Made by a program: the position numbers and the translations under genes
Notes under the pieces: model-generated
Seen by the model: only the letters and a program-made list of their open reading frames with translations
Database searches by the model: none
What the model was told of the DNA's origin: nothing
In this document: positions 43,375 through 53,068 of the stretch, piece after piece
Numbering within the stretch: position 1 is the first letter of the stretch
Layout: each line of letters begins with the position of its first letter
Assembly: GCA_034440395.1 (NCBI GenBank)
Contig: JAWXBW010000039.1
Location: forward strand, 1 to 61,134
Reading direction: 5' to 3'
DNA length: 61,134 bases
Source of the DNA: JAAUTS01 sp034440395
GTDB lineage: Bacteria > Verrucomicrobiota > Verrucomicrobiia > Methylacidiphilales > JAAUTS01

Positions 43375-44168
43375 ATTTTCTGGCGACCAGGTGACCAGCA
43401 TGTCGTCCGGCCCCCAATGGTTTCTCTCAAAAGAGCGGATACAGTGGCTGGGCATAAGCCACCATCTTTCCAGCGATGATTAAAGAGCCATGAGTTAGGG
43501 GGGTCAGACCAATCGTTTCCGATAACCTTGAGAGCATTGCGGACGACGGTGAGAGTTTCTTTCCACAAAATTTTTTCTTCTAGGGGAGACAAGCTTCCAG
43601 CAAGCCGGCGCGGATGGATAGAGGCGCGCCAGAGAATTTCGTCGGCCATCCAGTTGCCGATTCCAGGGAAGCGTTTCTGCATAAGAAGGGCTGCTTTGAT
43701 TGGGCTACGTGCGTGATTTTTTAAAAAAGCAGAGATGTCTTTGAGTTTAACTTCGGGAGAGATTAGGGAAGGTGCTAACTGAAGCCACCACAGAGGAGCG
43801 TCATGAGTTTGTTCAAAACGGATACGTCCAAAAAGTCGTGGATCAGAAAAAATGAGGCTCTGTTTTTTTTGGTAAAGAACGAGGTGATCGTGTTTGAGCG
43901 GCGAGTAATCAGCAGCGGCTGTGGAGAGGGTTCCTGTCATGCCAAGATGAATGCCTAGCCAAGAGGTAGGTTGGAATTTAAAGAGCATCCATTTCCCTGA
44001 GCACTGGGATTCCTTTAAAATAGAGGAAGGCAGGCGTTGGGCGGCTAGTTGGGGATTTCCTTCACGAAAAATACGGCGTTCGGAATTGATATGAATACTT
44101 TGGATAGACTGATTTAGTCCTAGGTTCCATTGTTTCCGGTAAAACTCTACTTCGGCTAATTCTGGCAT
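43371..44168 (-). CDS. Fpg/Nei-family DNA glycosylase lacking zinc cysteines
   Basis: 265 aa. Starts MPELAEVEFYR with P2 and E3 as catalytic residues after Met removal. The helix-two-turn-helix PGIGNWMADEILWRASIHP is present. The C-terminal finger ends LCPATVSALLRETIGGRTTCWSPGRQ: only C239 and C257 of the usual four cysteines remain, while RTT/W and GRQ are kept. So a zincless finger is likely. It should excise oxidised bases such as 8-oxoguanine. Confidence 0.9.
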   Translation of the reverse strand: MPELAEVEFYRKQWNLGLNQSIQSIHINSERRIFREGNPQLAAQRLPSSILKESQCSGKWMLFKFQPTSWLGIHLGMTGTLSTAAADYSPLKHDHLVLYQKKQSLIFSDPRLFGRIRFEQTHDAPLWWLQLAPSLISPEVKLKDISAFLKNHARSPIKAALLMQKRFPGIGNWMADEILWRASIHPRRLAGSLSPLEEKILWKETLTVVRNALKVIGNDWSDPPNSWLFNHRWKDGGLCPATVSALLRETIGGRTTCWSPGRQKI

Positions 44169-44268
44169 GGCTTTAAAAAAAGGTTGCAGTGTGAAAGGCT
44201 AAGTTATAAGATAATTTAAGCAAGGCACACAATAGGGGAAATTACATCTCTTAGGAAAGGTTCTACCT

Positions 44269-44649
44269 ATGAAATTTACAGAAATTCCAGCTCTTGCTAA
44301 GTTTGAAAGACACTCCTTAGCTCACCTTGAATGCTCAATCACGCAGCAAGCCTATCAAGCAGTTAAAGAAATCATAGATCCTGTGGATAGCTCGACAGGT
44401 AACGAGTCTAATCTCCATGAGACCGTGGCGATTCTTAGTTTGAAGAGACGTTGCCAAGCAGTAGAAAAATCCACCCGAGTCATCTGGGCTTGTGCCTGCG
44501 CTACGGATCATGTTAAACCGCCGAAATGGGATTATGTGCCCGACTTTCAGTCATCGCTAGATTATTTTAAGGCACTACCTGATCTAGAGCTGATGAAAGA
44601 AACAAAACATCACCGCATTGTGTGGGAGAGTGGTAAGCGCATAAGTTAA
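44269..44649 (+). CDS. Hypothetical protein
   Basis: 126 aa. AGGAAAGG lies upstream of the ATG, one of the better ribosome sites in the window. Mostly helical start (LAHLECSITQQAYQAVKEII), a run AVEKSTRVIWACACATDHVKPP with two cysteines close together, and a charged end. No signal peptide or membrane helix. I do not recognise the family. Convergent with RNase R. Confidence 0.65.
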   Translation: MKFTEIPALAKFERHSLAHLECSITQQAYQAVKEIIDPVDSSTGNESNLHETVAILSLKRRCQAVEKSTRVIWACACATDHVKPPKWDYVPDFQSSLDYFKALPDLELMKETKHHRIVWESGKRIS

Positions 44650-44686
44650 GCATTTGAAGCTCAAGTGTAGGCAGTTAACTTCATAG

Positions 44687-46963
44687 TTAACGCTTACGTC
44701 GGCGGGGTCGCTTGGCTTTACGTGGGTCTTCGGCTTTTGACTCGCGGCTAGCGGTGGGTCGTTGCGAACGGGATTCTTTGATTTGAGTTCGACCAGATAA
44801 AGGGCGATTTCCGTGGCTCCGATTTGCTGGGGTGGAGGAGCTGGAAGCTTTGCCTTCACTAACGATTTTAAAGTCAATCTGTTGCTTGGCCATATCCACC
44901 TTCATTACCTGCACTTCTACTGTGCTGCCAATACTGTAGCTTTTCCTCGTGCGTTTACCTTCGAGCGATTTTTGTCGGTCGTTAAAATGATAAAAGTCTC
45001 CTTCCATGGAGGAGACATGAACTAAGCCGCTGATGAGGAACTCAGGTAATTCTACGAACATGCCGAAATTTTGCACATCCATGACCACAGCTTTAAAGCG
45101 TTGCGGTGAGCCCTCCGTTAGTTGATTCTGGAAGAACTCGAATTTCTTTAATTTTACGGATTCATTCTCGGCTTCTGAGGCGGTGCGTTCTGTTTGCGAA
45201 ATGTGGGTGGCTATTCGTTCCATCTCTGCCGTGCCGCCCATGCGGATTCCTGCCAAGGCGCGGTGAACTACTAGATCCGAGTAGCGGCGGATAGGTGAGG
45301 TGAAGTGGGTGTAATCTTCTTTACCTAGGCCGTAGTGGCCATCTCCCTTAGCGGAATAGACGGCGCGTTTTAAAGAGCGCAGGAGACCTACTTTGAGAGC
45401 ATGAGTTTCAGGCCGGCCTTGGATAAGTTTCAAGGCTTTTTGCACTTCCTTTTTTAAGGTTAAATCGCCTACTTTAATGCCGTGAATTTTGAGGAGTTCA
45501 CGATACTCGGATAATTTTTCTGCATCAGGTGATTCGTGCACGCGGTAAACGGCGGGTAGTTGTTTGCGTCGTAAATCTTTCGCCACGAGTTCATTTGCCA
45601 TGAGCATAAATTCTTCGATCAGTTGATGAGAACTGTCGTGTTCGACTTTGGTTAATTTGTAAGGCTTGCCGTGTTCGTCGCAGTGGACTTTGACTTCAGG
45701 CATATCGAGATCAAGCGAGCCAGCCGCAAAGCGATCACTGCGGAACTTTGAGGCGATCTTCCATGCGTGGTGCAGTGCTTGGTCGAGCGAATCTTGGGGT
45801 TTACGCTGGAGTCGGGCAAAAGCCTGTTCGTAGCTGAGCCGATTTCTGGAATGGATGACGCTGCGGGTGGTGTAGTGCTTGAGAATTTTCCCATCTTCGC
45901 TTACCGTAGCGATACAGGAGTAAGTCAGCCGATCAACATTCGGGTTTAAAGAACAGAGGCCGTTTGATAATTCTTCTGGCAGCATGGGGATGACTTGATT
46001 CACGAGGTAAACGCTGTTGCCCCGTTTGCGGGCTTCTTTATCCAGCTCAGAATCAGGACGGACGTAGGAAGAGACATCGGCGATGTGGACGCCAACTTCC
46101 CAAAGACCTTTTCCGAGGGGCTTGACATGGATGGCATCGTCAAAATCTTTTGCCGTTTCAGGATCAATCGTCATGACGAATTCTTTTCGCAGGTCAAGAC
46201 GTTGATCGTTGAAAGGAGCGTCCCCATCAGGGCGGGCAAAAGCGGCTACTTCAGCCAGAACTTCTCCCGGGAATTCTGTGGGAAGCTCGTTCTTGCGAAT
46301 GATGGATAATATATCGACACCAGGATCTCCCGGACGACCGAGACGCTCGGTGATGACGCCTTCAGGATTTTGGCTGCGGTTGACCCATTCAGTCATCTGC
46401 ACGACGACCATGTCACCTAGTTGGGGAACGGGTTTGAGTTGAGAAAGTTTCGGGTCAGCGACATAGATACTGTGAAGGAAGCGAGGATCGCTGGGTAACA
46501 CGTAAAAATGCAGTCCGCTTTTTTCTAAAGTCCCAACCATACAATTACGACGCCGTTTTAAGATGCGGATGACTTCGGCTTGAGGATTATTAAAGCGGGC
46601 GTTGCCTTGGCTACGCTTTTTCCGCACCACGACTAAATCTTGGTGCATGGCGGTTCCCGTATCTTCGGCCGCTACGAAATAATCTTCACCGCCATCCTCA
46701 GGCAGGAGGAAAGCAAAGCCCTTAATGTTAAATTGGAGCACGCCCGTGATCAGCTCGGCTTCTTGAGGTAGAACCCACTGGTCTTTGCGAACACGCACGA
46801 TTTTCCCTGCTAGTTCCAGCTCACGGAGCTCGGCTGGTAAGCGGTCTATCTCAGTTTTTTTTAGCTTTAATAATTTACCTAATTCTATGGCGTTGGCGGA
46901 GCGGTAATCGGGACGTGTAAGGTAAGAAATGATGAGAGTCGAGAGTTCGAGCGTTTTAGGCAT
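44687..46963 (-). CDS. rnr: Ribonuclease R
   Basis: 758 aa from the ATG at 46963, preceded by TAGGAGA, close to the start; a longer frame to 47062 exists. Winged-helix N-terminus, cold-shock domains, RNB catalytic domain with TIDPETAKDFDDAIHV (the aspartate cluster), GVHIADVSSYV, HYGLGKEDYTHFTSPIRRYSDLVVHR, and an S1 domain (about 640-725). The end is a basic Lys/Arg tail. A 3'-5' exonuclease acting on structured RNA. Single-gene unit. Confidence 0.94.
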   Translation of the reverse strand: MPKTLELSTLIISYLTRPDYRSANAIELGKLLKLKKTEIDRLPAELRELELAGKIVRVRKDQWVLPQEAELITGVLQFNIKGFAFLLPEDGGEDYFVAAEDTGTAMHQDLVVVRKKRSQGNARFNNPQAEVIRILKRRRNCMVGTLEKSGLHFYVLPSDPRFLHSIYVADPKLSQLKPVPQLGDMVVVQMTEWVNRSQNPEGVITERLGRPGDPGVDILSIIRKNELPTEFPGEVLAEVAAFARPDGDAPFNDQRLDLRKEFVMTIDPETAKDFDDAIHVKPLGKGLWEVGVHIADVSSYVRPDSELDKEARKRGNSVYLVNQVIPMLPEELSNGLCSLNPNVDRLTYSCIATVSEDGKILKHYTTRSVIHSRNRLSYEQAFARLQRKPQDSLDQALHHAWKIASKFRSDRFAAGSLDLDMPEVKVHCDEHGKPYKLTKVEHDSSHQLIEEFMLMANELVAKDLRRKQLPAVYRVHESPDAEKLSEYRELLKIHGIKVGDLTLKKEVQKALKLIQGRPETHALKVGLLRSLKRAVYSAKGDGHYGLGKEDYTHFTSPIRRYSDLVVHRALAGIRMGGTAEMERIATHISQTERTASEAENESVKLKKFEFFQNQLTEGSPQRFKAVVMDVQNFGMFVELPEFLISGLVHVSSMEGDFYHFNDRQKSLEGKRTRKSYSIGSTVEVQVMKVDMAKQQIDFKIVSEGKASSSSTPANRSHGNRPLSGRTQIKESRSQRPTASRESKAEDPRKAKRPRRRKR

Positions 46964-47102
46964 TCTCCTATTTAAACCATCAGTCACCTGAAAGACAGGA
47001 AAAAGGTTAAGAACTTTATTTAAGAAAAAGGTGTCTAAACCCATCATTGACCAAGGCACCAATCTCGCTAATTTAGAGAGCTAATCTTTAATCATTAACA
47101 CC

Positions 47103-48290
47103 ATGAGCTATATCCCTGACATTGCCGCTCGCGCCGCCAGAGTGGACTTTTCTAACGACGAAATTAAACGTTACAGCCGTCACCTGATCATGCCCGAAGT
47201 CACGATCGAAGGTCAAAAACGGCTCAAGGCCGCTCGCGTCCTCTGCGTGGGAACGGGTGGGTTAGGCTCACCCTTACTCGCTTACCTAGCAGCCGCCGGA
47301 GTCGGCCACATAGGCGTGATGGATTTTGACCGTGTTGATCACTCGAATTTACAACGACAGATCATCCATCGCACTTCCAGTCTCGGCAAGTTTAAGACCG
47401 AGTCCGCCGCCGAGTTCATGAAGGACATCAACCCTTACATCGACATCGCACGTTACGATTTCCCTTTGTTAGCGGATAACGCCATTGATCTCATCAAACA
47501 ATATGACATCGTCGTGGACGGCACGGATAACTTCGCCACCCGCTATCTCGTTAATGATGCCTGCGCCTTAACTGGTAAGCCAAATGTTTACGGCAGCATT
47601 TACCGCTTCGACGGTCAAGTGACGGTATTTTGGGCGGAAAAAGGTCCCTGCTATCGCTGCCTTTACCCTCAACCTCCTGAGCCTGGCATGGTGCCTAGCT
47701 GTGCAGAAGGTGGTGTGTTAGGTGTTTTGCCTGGTATCATCGGCACACTACAGGCAATTGAAACGGTGAAAATCATCATCGGTGCAGGCGATCTTCTCGT
47801 TGGCCGACTTCTCCTCTTCGACGCCTTAAAGATGAAATTCCGTGAGATGAAAATTCGTAAAGATCCCACCTGCCCTCTCTGCGGACCTAATGCCACCATC
47901 ACGTCTTTGATCGACTACGATCAATTTTGCGGCACGGCTCGCGTTGATGCCCCCTCGCGTAAGCTTCTCTCGTTACCTGAAATCACACCTCTGGATCTGA
48001 AAATCAAATTAGATGCCCACGATGATTTTGTTTTGCTCGACGTTCGGGAAGCCCATGAATATCAAATATGCGCCATTCCTGGTTCCATCCTCATTCCAGT
48101 GGGAGATTTGACTAAACGTATCCACGAGCTGGACAGTGCAAAGGAAATCATTATTTATTGCAAAGGTGAAATCCGCACTGGTCAAGCGTTTCGCCTCCTT
48201 CAACAAGCAGGCTTCCGTAAGTTAAAGGCTTTGGAAGATGGCATCGAAGGTTGGGCGGAAGAAGTCGATCCTAACATGCCAACATATTAA
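47103..48290 (+). CDS. MoeB/ThiF-type adenylyltransferase with rhodanese domain
   Basis: 395 aa. E1-like domain (about 15-265): RYSRHLIMPEVTIEGQKRL, GTGGLGSPLLAYLAAAGVG as the ATP site, CYRCLYPQPPEPG and PTCPLCG as zinc cysteines, and PSCAEGGVLG. C-terminal rhodanese domain (about 283-392) with active C353 in IIYCKGEIRTG. Such fusions activate and sulfurate ThiS or MoaD-type carriers. No carrier gene is nearby, so the pathway (thiamine, molybdopterin, cysteine or thio-tRNA) is open. Confidence 0.92.
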   Translation: MSYIPDIAARAARVDFSNDEIKRYSRHLIMPEVTIEGQKRLKAARVLCVGTGGLGSPLLAYLAAAGVGHIGVMDFDRVDHSNLQRQIIHRTSSLGKFKTESAAEFMKDINPYIDIARYDFPLLADNAIDLIKQYDIVVDGTDNFATRYLVNDACALTGKPNVYGSIYRFDGQVTVFWAEKGPCYRCLYPQPPEPGMVPSCAEGGVLGVLPGIIGTLQAIETVKIIIGAGDLLVGRLLLFDALKMKFREMKIRKDPTCPLCGPNATITSLIDYDQFCGTARVDAPSRKLLSLPEITPLDLKIKLDAHDDFVLLDVREAHEYQICAIPGSILIPVGDLTKRIHELDSAKEIIIYCKGEIRTGQAFRLLQQAGFRKLKALEDGIEGWAEEVDPNMPTY

Positions 48291-48362
48291 GAAACTATAG
48301 CTATCAGATTCAGTGCTTGCGTCATTAGGGGCAAACCTGATTAGCTCAAGGCTCTACATCAC

Positions 48363-50219
48363 ATGAAACTACGCTGGCTTAATTCGATCTGTTGGGGAAA
48401 TTCAATCGCCTTATCTTGGATGTGGGGCTTAGGTCTCTTCTTCTCCGTGCAGATGACCTTCATGTTCGGGTTAACAGGCTTATTGGCCTTCGCCATTCCC
48501 AATGCCTTAGGCCTTTTCCTTTTCGGAGCTCTAACTCAAACAATCGCACGTCGTGATACGGGTGAGGAATCCTTAGCCCGCTTCTTCAGTAAATGGTCTC
48601 GTCCTTTCCGACTGAGTTTTTATCTCTACCAGATTTTAGCTATTACCCTTACGGTCTTTGCCATCGTCCATTACTTATTTGAACCCCTCGTCCTGCCTAA
48701 ACGTGAAGCAGGATTTATTGCGTATATTTTATTTATTTGTCTAACCGTGTTGATTGTTTTATCCGCAGCTTGCCTTTTTGGAGAAGAGTTTTCTATTAAG
48801 TCCATTAAGTTTGGGCATCTGATCCAAGGTGCCATTTTAGTATCCTCCATCGGCATTATTCTTTATATCGTCCGACCCTTCGATTTTGGACCAGAACCAC
48901 TATTAAAAGTTGAGACGTTTGGAGAACTCCGCTTTTGGGGCTATTGGATACCCGTCCTCGTGGGTTTTCTAGTTGGGCCTTGGCTTGATTTACAACAATG
49001 GCAGCGTGCCATCCAAATTCACCGTGAAAAAACCAGCATCACAAGCAGTTATTTTTGGGGTAGCCTCCAGTTTTTTCTTATGCTCCTATTTCATGGGTTT
49101 ATGGCTCTCTACGTCATTCGCATTTTCCCTCAAACCTTTGAATCCACCAGCGTAGATGGTTTAACGTATGCCCATCATCTTATTGTTCAGTTTTTGTCAG
49201 GAACAGAGTACGGTGTAAATTCCGTTGTCTGTTTAGCCTATATCGTTTTCATTGGTGTTTGCATCTTGAGCACGCTTGACAGTGGTTACGTGGCCTTGAA
49301 ATGGTTTCTGACAGATCACGCCAATGCCAGCAAGAGTCCCTTACTATCGTTCATCCCGAAGGATCTTATTACCTCCCCCATTCCCACCTACATCTTTGCG
49401 GGACTCTTCACCGTGTTCGCCTGCTTGGCGCGCTTTGAACTGGAATATTTCATGGTCTTTTTTGCTTCCTTCTTTGTTGGTTATGAAGTTTTAGGAATTG
49501 CTCGTTGTTTCATCCCCAACTCTCAGAACCCGCTGCCGCAGATACGCATGTTCGCTATGGGAAGTCTGGCCGTCGTGGTCTTTGCCTACGGTTATTTCTT
49601 AGCTCAGCCAGTGCTGATGATTCTGGCCGCCGTTCTCCCGCCACTTTACGTTCTATGGTTAGTCGTTAATACCGATCTTTTACGCGTCGTTACCGAGAAA
49701 GCGGAAGAAGTCATGGATGCAGCAGCAGAAATTCCTGCACTGCGCGCTCTGGCGCGTTCCGAGTTGCTCAGTATTGGTGGTAAAACTACTGAGGTCAGCA
49801 CAGGTAGTCATTTTGAAGATAAATGGTTTGTCCATACCTTCATGACCAGTTACTCGGATACGAATTCAGTGGGGAATGTTTACTTCGCCATGTATGCCAT
49901 GTTCGTCGGTAAAGCGCGTGAAATGTTCTTTAATGTCGCCATGCCCGGCTTCGATTTAAAAACCACAGACTTCTATATTTTGACTCGTTCTTTTGAACAT
50001 AAATTCATGCAAGAATCCCGCGAGTTCGAGTTGTTGACGGTTAAAATCCGTGTTTCAGAATATAACCGAAAATTCGTTACGATGGAGCATCAAGTTTTCA
50101 ACTCCTCCGGACAAATGTTAGGAAAGGGTAAGCAAAACCTGTTCTTTGTCTCCGCCCAAAATTATCGACCGATCGATATTCCTCAGCAGGTTTTGACCGC
50201 CTTCATGCCGTATATTTAA
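48363..50219 (+). CDS. 12-TM transporter-like protein fused to hotdog thioesterase
   Basis: 618 aa. Residues 1-460 contain about twelve membrane helices. Phrases such as GPWLDLQQWQRAIQ and VCILSTLDSGYVALKWFL are reminiscent of sodium:solute symporters, but the match is loose. Residues about 486-612 are a soluble hotdog domain: TSYSDTNSVGNVYFAMY, then GKAREMFF, a VRVSEYNRKFVTMEHQVF strand and IPQQVLTAFMPYI at the end. This looks like 4HBT thioesterases of the enediyne-PKS kind (ETN.VGNVYY..Y...QG..REMF). I know of no described role for this fusion. No PKS or fatty-acid genes are close. Confidence 0.72.
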   Translation: MKLRWLNSICWGNSIALSWMWGLGLFFSVQMTFMFGLTGLLAFAIPNALGLFLFGALTQTIARRDTGEESLARFFSKWSRPFRLSFYLYQILAITLTVFAIVHYLFEPLVLPKREAGFIAYILFICLTVLIVLSAACLFGEEFSIKSIKFGHLIQGAILVSSIGIILYIVRPFDFGPEPLLKVETFGELRFWGYWIPVLVGFLVGPWLDLQQWQRAIQIHREKTSITSSYFWGSLQFFLMLLFHGFMALYVIRIFPQTFESTSVDGLTYAHHLIVQFLSGTEYGVNSVVCLAYIVFIGVCILSTLDSGYVALKWFLTDHANASKSPLLSFIPKDLITSPIPTYIFAGLFTVFACLARFELEYFMVFFASFFVGYEVLGIARCFIPNSQNPLPQIRMFAMGSLAVVVFAYGYFLAQPVLMILAAVLPPLYVLWLVVNTDLLRVVTEKAEEVMDAAAEIPALRALARSELLSIGGKTTEVSTGSHFEDKWFVHTFMTSYSDTNSVGNVYFAMYAMFVGKAREMFFNVAMPGFDLKTTDFYILTRSFEHKFMQESREFELLTVKIRVSEYNRKFVTMEHQVFNSSGQMLGKGKQNLFFVSAQNYRPIDIPQQVLTAFMPYI

Positions 50220-50259
50220 ACTAAAGTGTTGCACTGAGTGCAGCAACCTAACTTTGTAA

Positions 50260-50279
50260 CCGAACCGTCACCTGTTCGG
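50260..50279. repeat. Inverted repeat upstream of TPR gene
   Basis: CCGAAC and GTTCGG with an 8-base loop. It has no T-tract, so it is not a clear terminator. It lies 26 bases before the TPR gene start and could be a regulatory hairpin. Confidence 0.35.
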
Positions 50280-50305
50280 CATGATTCTAGCTTTAGTTTT
50301 TCTTG

Positions 50306-53068
50306 ATGAGGTTTTCCTTTAAGTCACAGCGCACGCTTTTCTTACTCCTAGGTGTAGGCCTGACTTTATCACAAAACCTTGCTCATGCTCAAACTGCCCG
50401 TGAACTCTTAGATGCAGGCTCCTTTGCCTTCTCATCCCAAGATTACGCAAAGGCAGAGGACAGCCTAAACCGTTTCATTATCGACTACGGAAGCTCTCCC
50501 GAGGCAGCGCAGTCACTCGAAGCAGCCCTCCGGCTCCTCGGAGTGTCTCAACTTAAATTAGAAAAGTTTCCAGCCGCCCTACCAACTCTCGAGCGTTATC
50601 TTAAGGCTTATCCTCAAGGCGAGAAAGCAGAGGAGTTCACTTTTTGGATCGCCGTGGCGCAGATGAAAACGGCCGACCCCAAAAACGCGTATGATAGTTT
50701 TACACGTTACTTAAAGCTATTTCCGCGCTCAGTGCGAGCTGTGGATGCTCGATTTAGCATGGGATTATGCCTTTTTCAGGAGGATAAATTTAAAGAAGTT
50801 GTCGAATACTATCCACCAATCATGTCTCAGCTAAATCCAGATCAGATTTACCAAGCTAACATCCTCCGACTCTACTGTCTTCTTCAACTCGATAAGCTGG
50901 ATGAGGCGTTTACGGCTTTAGGCGAAATTGATCCGCAATCAGAAGCTGCAACTAAAGTTGTGGCGTATCATCTTTTAGCTTTAGACCTAGGCAGTAAATT
51001 ACTCGATAAGGACAGTCATCGCCAGGCACTAAGTGTCCTTCAACGTGTTTTCTCTAAAACGCGGCTTTTAACACGACAACAGGGTAAGTTAGATAACCTT
51101 AAAGTGGAGACAGCCCGTCTTAGTGCGGTGAGTTCCCCAGAAAGTTCCTTTCAACTTTTACGCTTAAAAGAACTGACACTGGAAGTTGAGAAAGAGGTTC
51201 AGGCTTTGGAAAAAATGAAGGATTATGACACCGCCCTTCAGTTCCGAATCGGGCAATGTTTCTTTGAATTAGGTCGCCCACGCGAAACTTACCTCAGTAT
51301 GAAGGGAATGTTGGAACGGCTCCCTGACACAGATTTACTGGCCAACGCAAACTATACCATGCTCATCTGTTTGACCAGAATGGAGCGTTGGGATGAGGCG
51401 ATCCAAGCTTCGTTCGATTATGAAAAACGCTTTGCTAAAAACAAAGAACTTCCGAACGTTATCTATCTCCGCGCTGAGTCCTACCAACGGCTTTATAAGT
51501 ATCAAGAGGCTTATGAAAATTTTATGGCCTTGGCCAATCGTTTTCCTGATCATGCCCAGGCCCACAGGTCGTTGTTTCTGGCGGGTTATGCCTTGCTCAT
51601 GAAAGAGCAAAACGCGGATGCCTACCAACATTTTGAAAAAAGTTTAAAAGATTTTCCTAAGAGTCCTTTTTCTGAGCAATCCCTTTATTGGCAAAGTATG
51701 GCTCTGCATTTTTCAAAGGATTATGCAAGGAGCCGGGAAGCGTTCGCAGAGTATTTAAAGAAATATCCAAAAGGCGCGCATGAAGCGGATGTCGTGTTCC
51801 GCCGTGCCCAAGCTTTATTCAATCAAAAACTTTTCACCGAAGCGTATAAAGAGTTGGAAGACTTCTTAAAAAAATATGCTGGAAGTGCCGCTTACGACGA
51901 GGCTTGTAATTTGCTAGGCGATACCTATCTGGCCTTAGGAGAAACGGATCGTGGGTTAGCGGCTTATAAAAAAGTTTCTGGGAAAGATTCGAAATTGTAT
52001 GACTACGGCATTTTTAGAATGGGTCTAGCTTATAAGGCTTTGGAACAGTTCGATGTAATGTTAGGGCATTTTAAAAAGTTCGCCAAGGAGCGGTCTAACA
52101 GCCCACGTTTGAGCGAAGCCTTAGGTCAAATCGCTTGGGTTTACCGACGACTAGAGCAGCCTGAAAAAGCTAAGGAAATTTATTGGGAGGCAATTAAGGA
52201 TCATGGGAATGATGAAGAAGCCGCAGCGGTGGAAGACATGCTCCATACATTGGCTAAAATGTATCGGCAACCAGATGAACAAGCTCAGTTTACGACAAAA
52301 TTAAATGAAATAGGTGAGGAAGCGGTCTCTAAGAAAAAGCCTACGTTAGCAGCGCGCGCCTACTGGATGCGGGCTGCTCTTTTGGCTAAGATTAATCCAA
52401 GTGAGGCTTCACAGCTGTTGTTGACAATTAGTGATGTGGCTCAGCCCAGAGAACTGAGCCCACGTATCTTGGCGGATGTGGGTGATGAATTACGCAAAGC
52501 TAAAAAAAATCAGGAAGCTGAGCTTTATTATAAGACGATTCTAAGTTGGTATCCACTCTCAATGTTAAAGGACAGGGCTTACGCTGGCTTAGGTCTTCTA
52601 GCATGGCAAAAAGGTGAAGCGAAAGAGGCTTTAGATTTTTTTGTGCGGTTTGAAAAAGAAAGTATTCAGTCCCCACTTTTGGCGGATGTGTTACAGGCCA
52701 GAGCTTCCATTTACCAAGAGAAAGGTAAGAAGGAGGAAGCGGTCAAAGAGTTGGAGCGTATTTTGGAAGTGAAGTCGGCGAAAGGCAGACTGTGGGTGGA
52801 GGCGTTGTATCGAATAGGAGAAATACGCTTGCAACAAAAAGATCCGAAACGTGCCATACCTTATTTTCAGCGCATCTACGTCATGTATGCCCGATGGACA
52901 GATATGGTGGCAAAATCGTATTGGCAAAGTGGCCAGGCCTTCGAGCAATTAGAGATGAAAAAGGAAGCATTTAATACGTACAAAGAATTTATTGAGCAGC
53001 CACACTTAAAGGAAACACCAGAATATCGCTTAGCCGAAGAGCGCATAAAATTAGTGGGGGGAGCATGA
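50306..53068 (+). CDS. Large periplasmic TPR protein of Exb-like operon
   Basis: 920 aa from ATG 50306. Signal peptide 1-30 (cut near AHAQ). Almost the whole protein is TPR repeats: AKAEDSLNRFIIDYGSSPEA, ALPTLERYLKAYPQGEKAEE, AYENFMALANRFPDHAQA, ALFNQKLFTEAYKELEDFL and many more. This YbgF/BamD-like pattern suggests a periplasmic scaffold. First of six genes that overlap or nearly touch, ending in a VWA protein. It overlaps the next gene by four bases. Confidence 0.88.
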   Translation: MRFSFKSQRTLFLLLGVGLTLSQNLAHAQTARELLDAGSFAFSSQDYAKAEDSLNRFIIDYGSSPEAAQSLEAALRLLGVSQLKLEKFPAALPTLERYLKAYPQGEKAEEFTFWIAVAQMKTADPKNAYDSFTRYLKLFPRSVRAVDARFSMGLCLFQEDKFKEVVEYYPPIMSQLNPDQIYQANILRLYCLLQLDKLDEAFTALGEIDPQSEAATKVVAYHLLALDLGSKLLDKDSHRQALSVLQRVFSKTRLLTRQQGKLDNLKVETARLSAVSSPESSFQLLRLKELTLEVEKEVQALEKMKDYDTALQFRIGQCFFELGRPRETYLSMKGMLERLPDTDLLANANYTMLICLTRMERWDEAIQASFDYEKRFAKNKELPNVIYLRAESYQRLYKYQEAYENFMALANRFPDHAQAHRSLFLAGYALLMKEQNADAYQHFEKSLKDFPKSPFSEQSLYWQSMALHFSKDYARSREAFAEYLKKYPKGAHEADVVFRRAQALFNQKLFTEAYKELEDFLKKYAGSAAYDEACNLLGDTYLALGETDRGLAAYKKVSGKDSKLYDYGIFRMGLAYKALEQFDVMLGHFKKFAKERSNSPRLSEALGQIAWVYRRLEQPEKAKEIYWEAIKDHGNDEEAAAVEDMLHTLAKMYRQPDEQAQFTTKLNEIGEEAVSKKKPTLAARAYWMRAALLAKINPSEASQLLLTISDVAQPRELSPRILADVGDELRKAKKNQEAELYYKTILSWYPLSMLKDRAYAGLGLLAWQKGEAKEALDFFVRFEKESIQSPLLADVLQARASIYQEKGKKEEAVKELERILEVKSAKGRLWVEALYRIGEIRLQQKDPKRAIPYFQRIYVMYARWTDMVAKSYWQSGQAFEQLEMKKEAFNTYKEFIEQPHLKETPEYRLAEERIKLVGGA

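Noticed and set aside
50221..50250. Terminator after the transporter-hotdog gene
   Set aside because: GTTGCACTGAGTGCAGCAAC folds only with a bulge and a tiny loop, and no T-tract follows.
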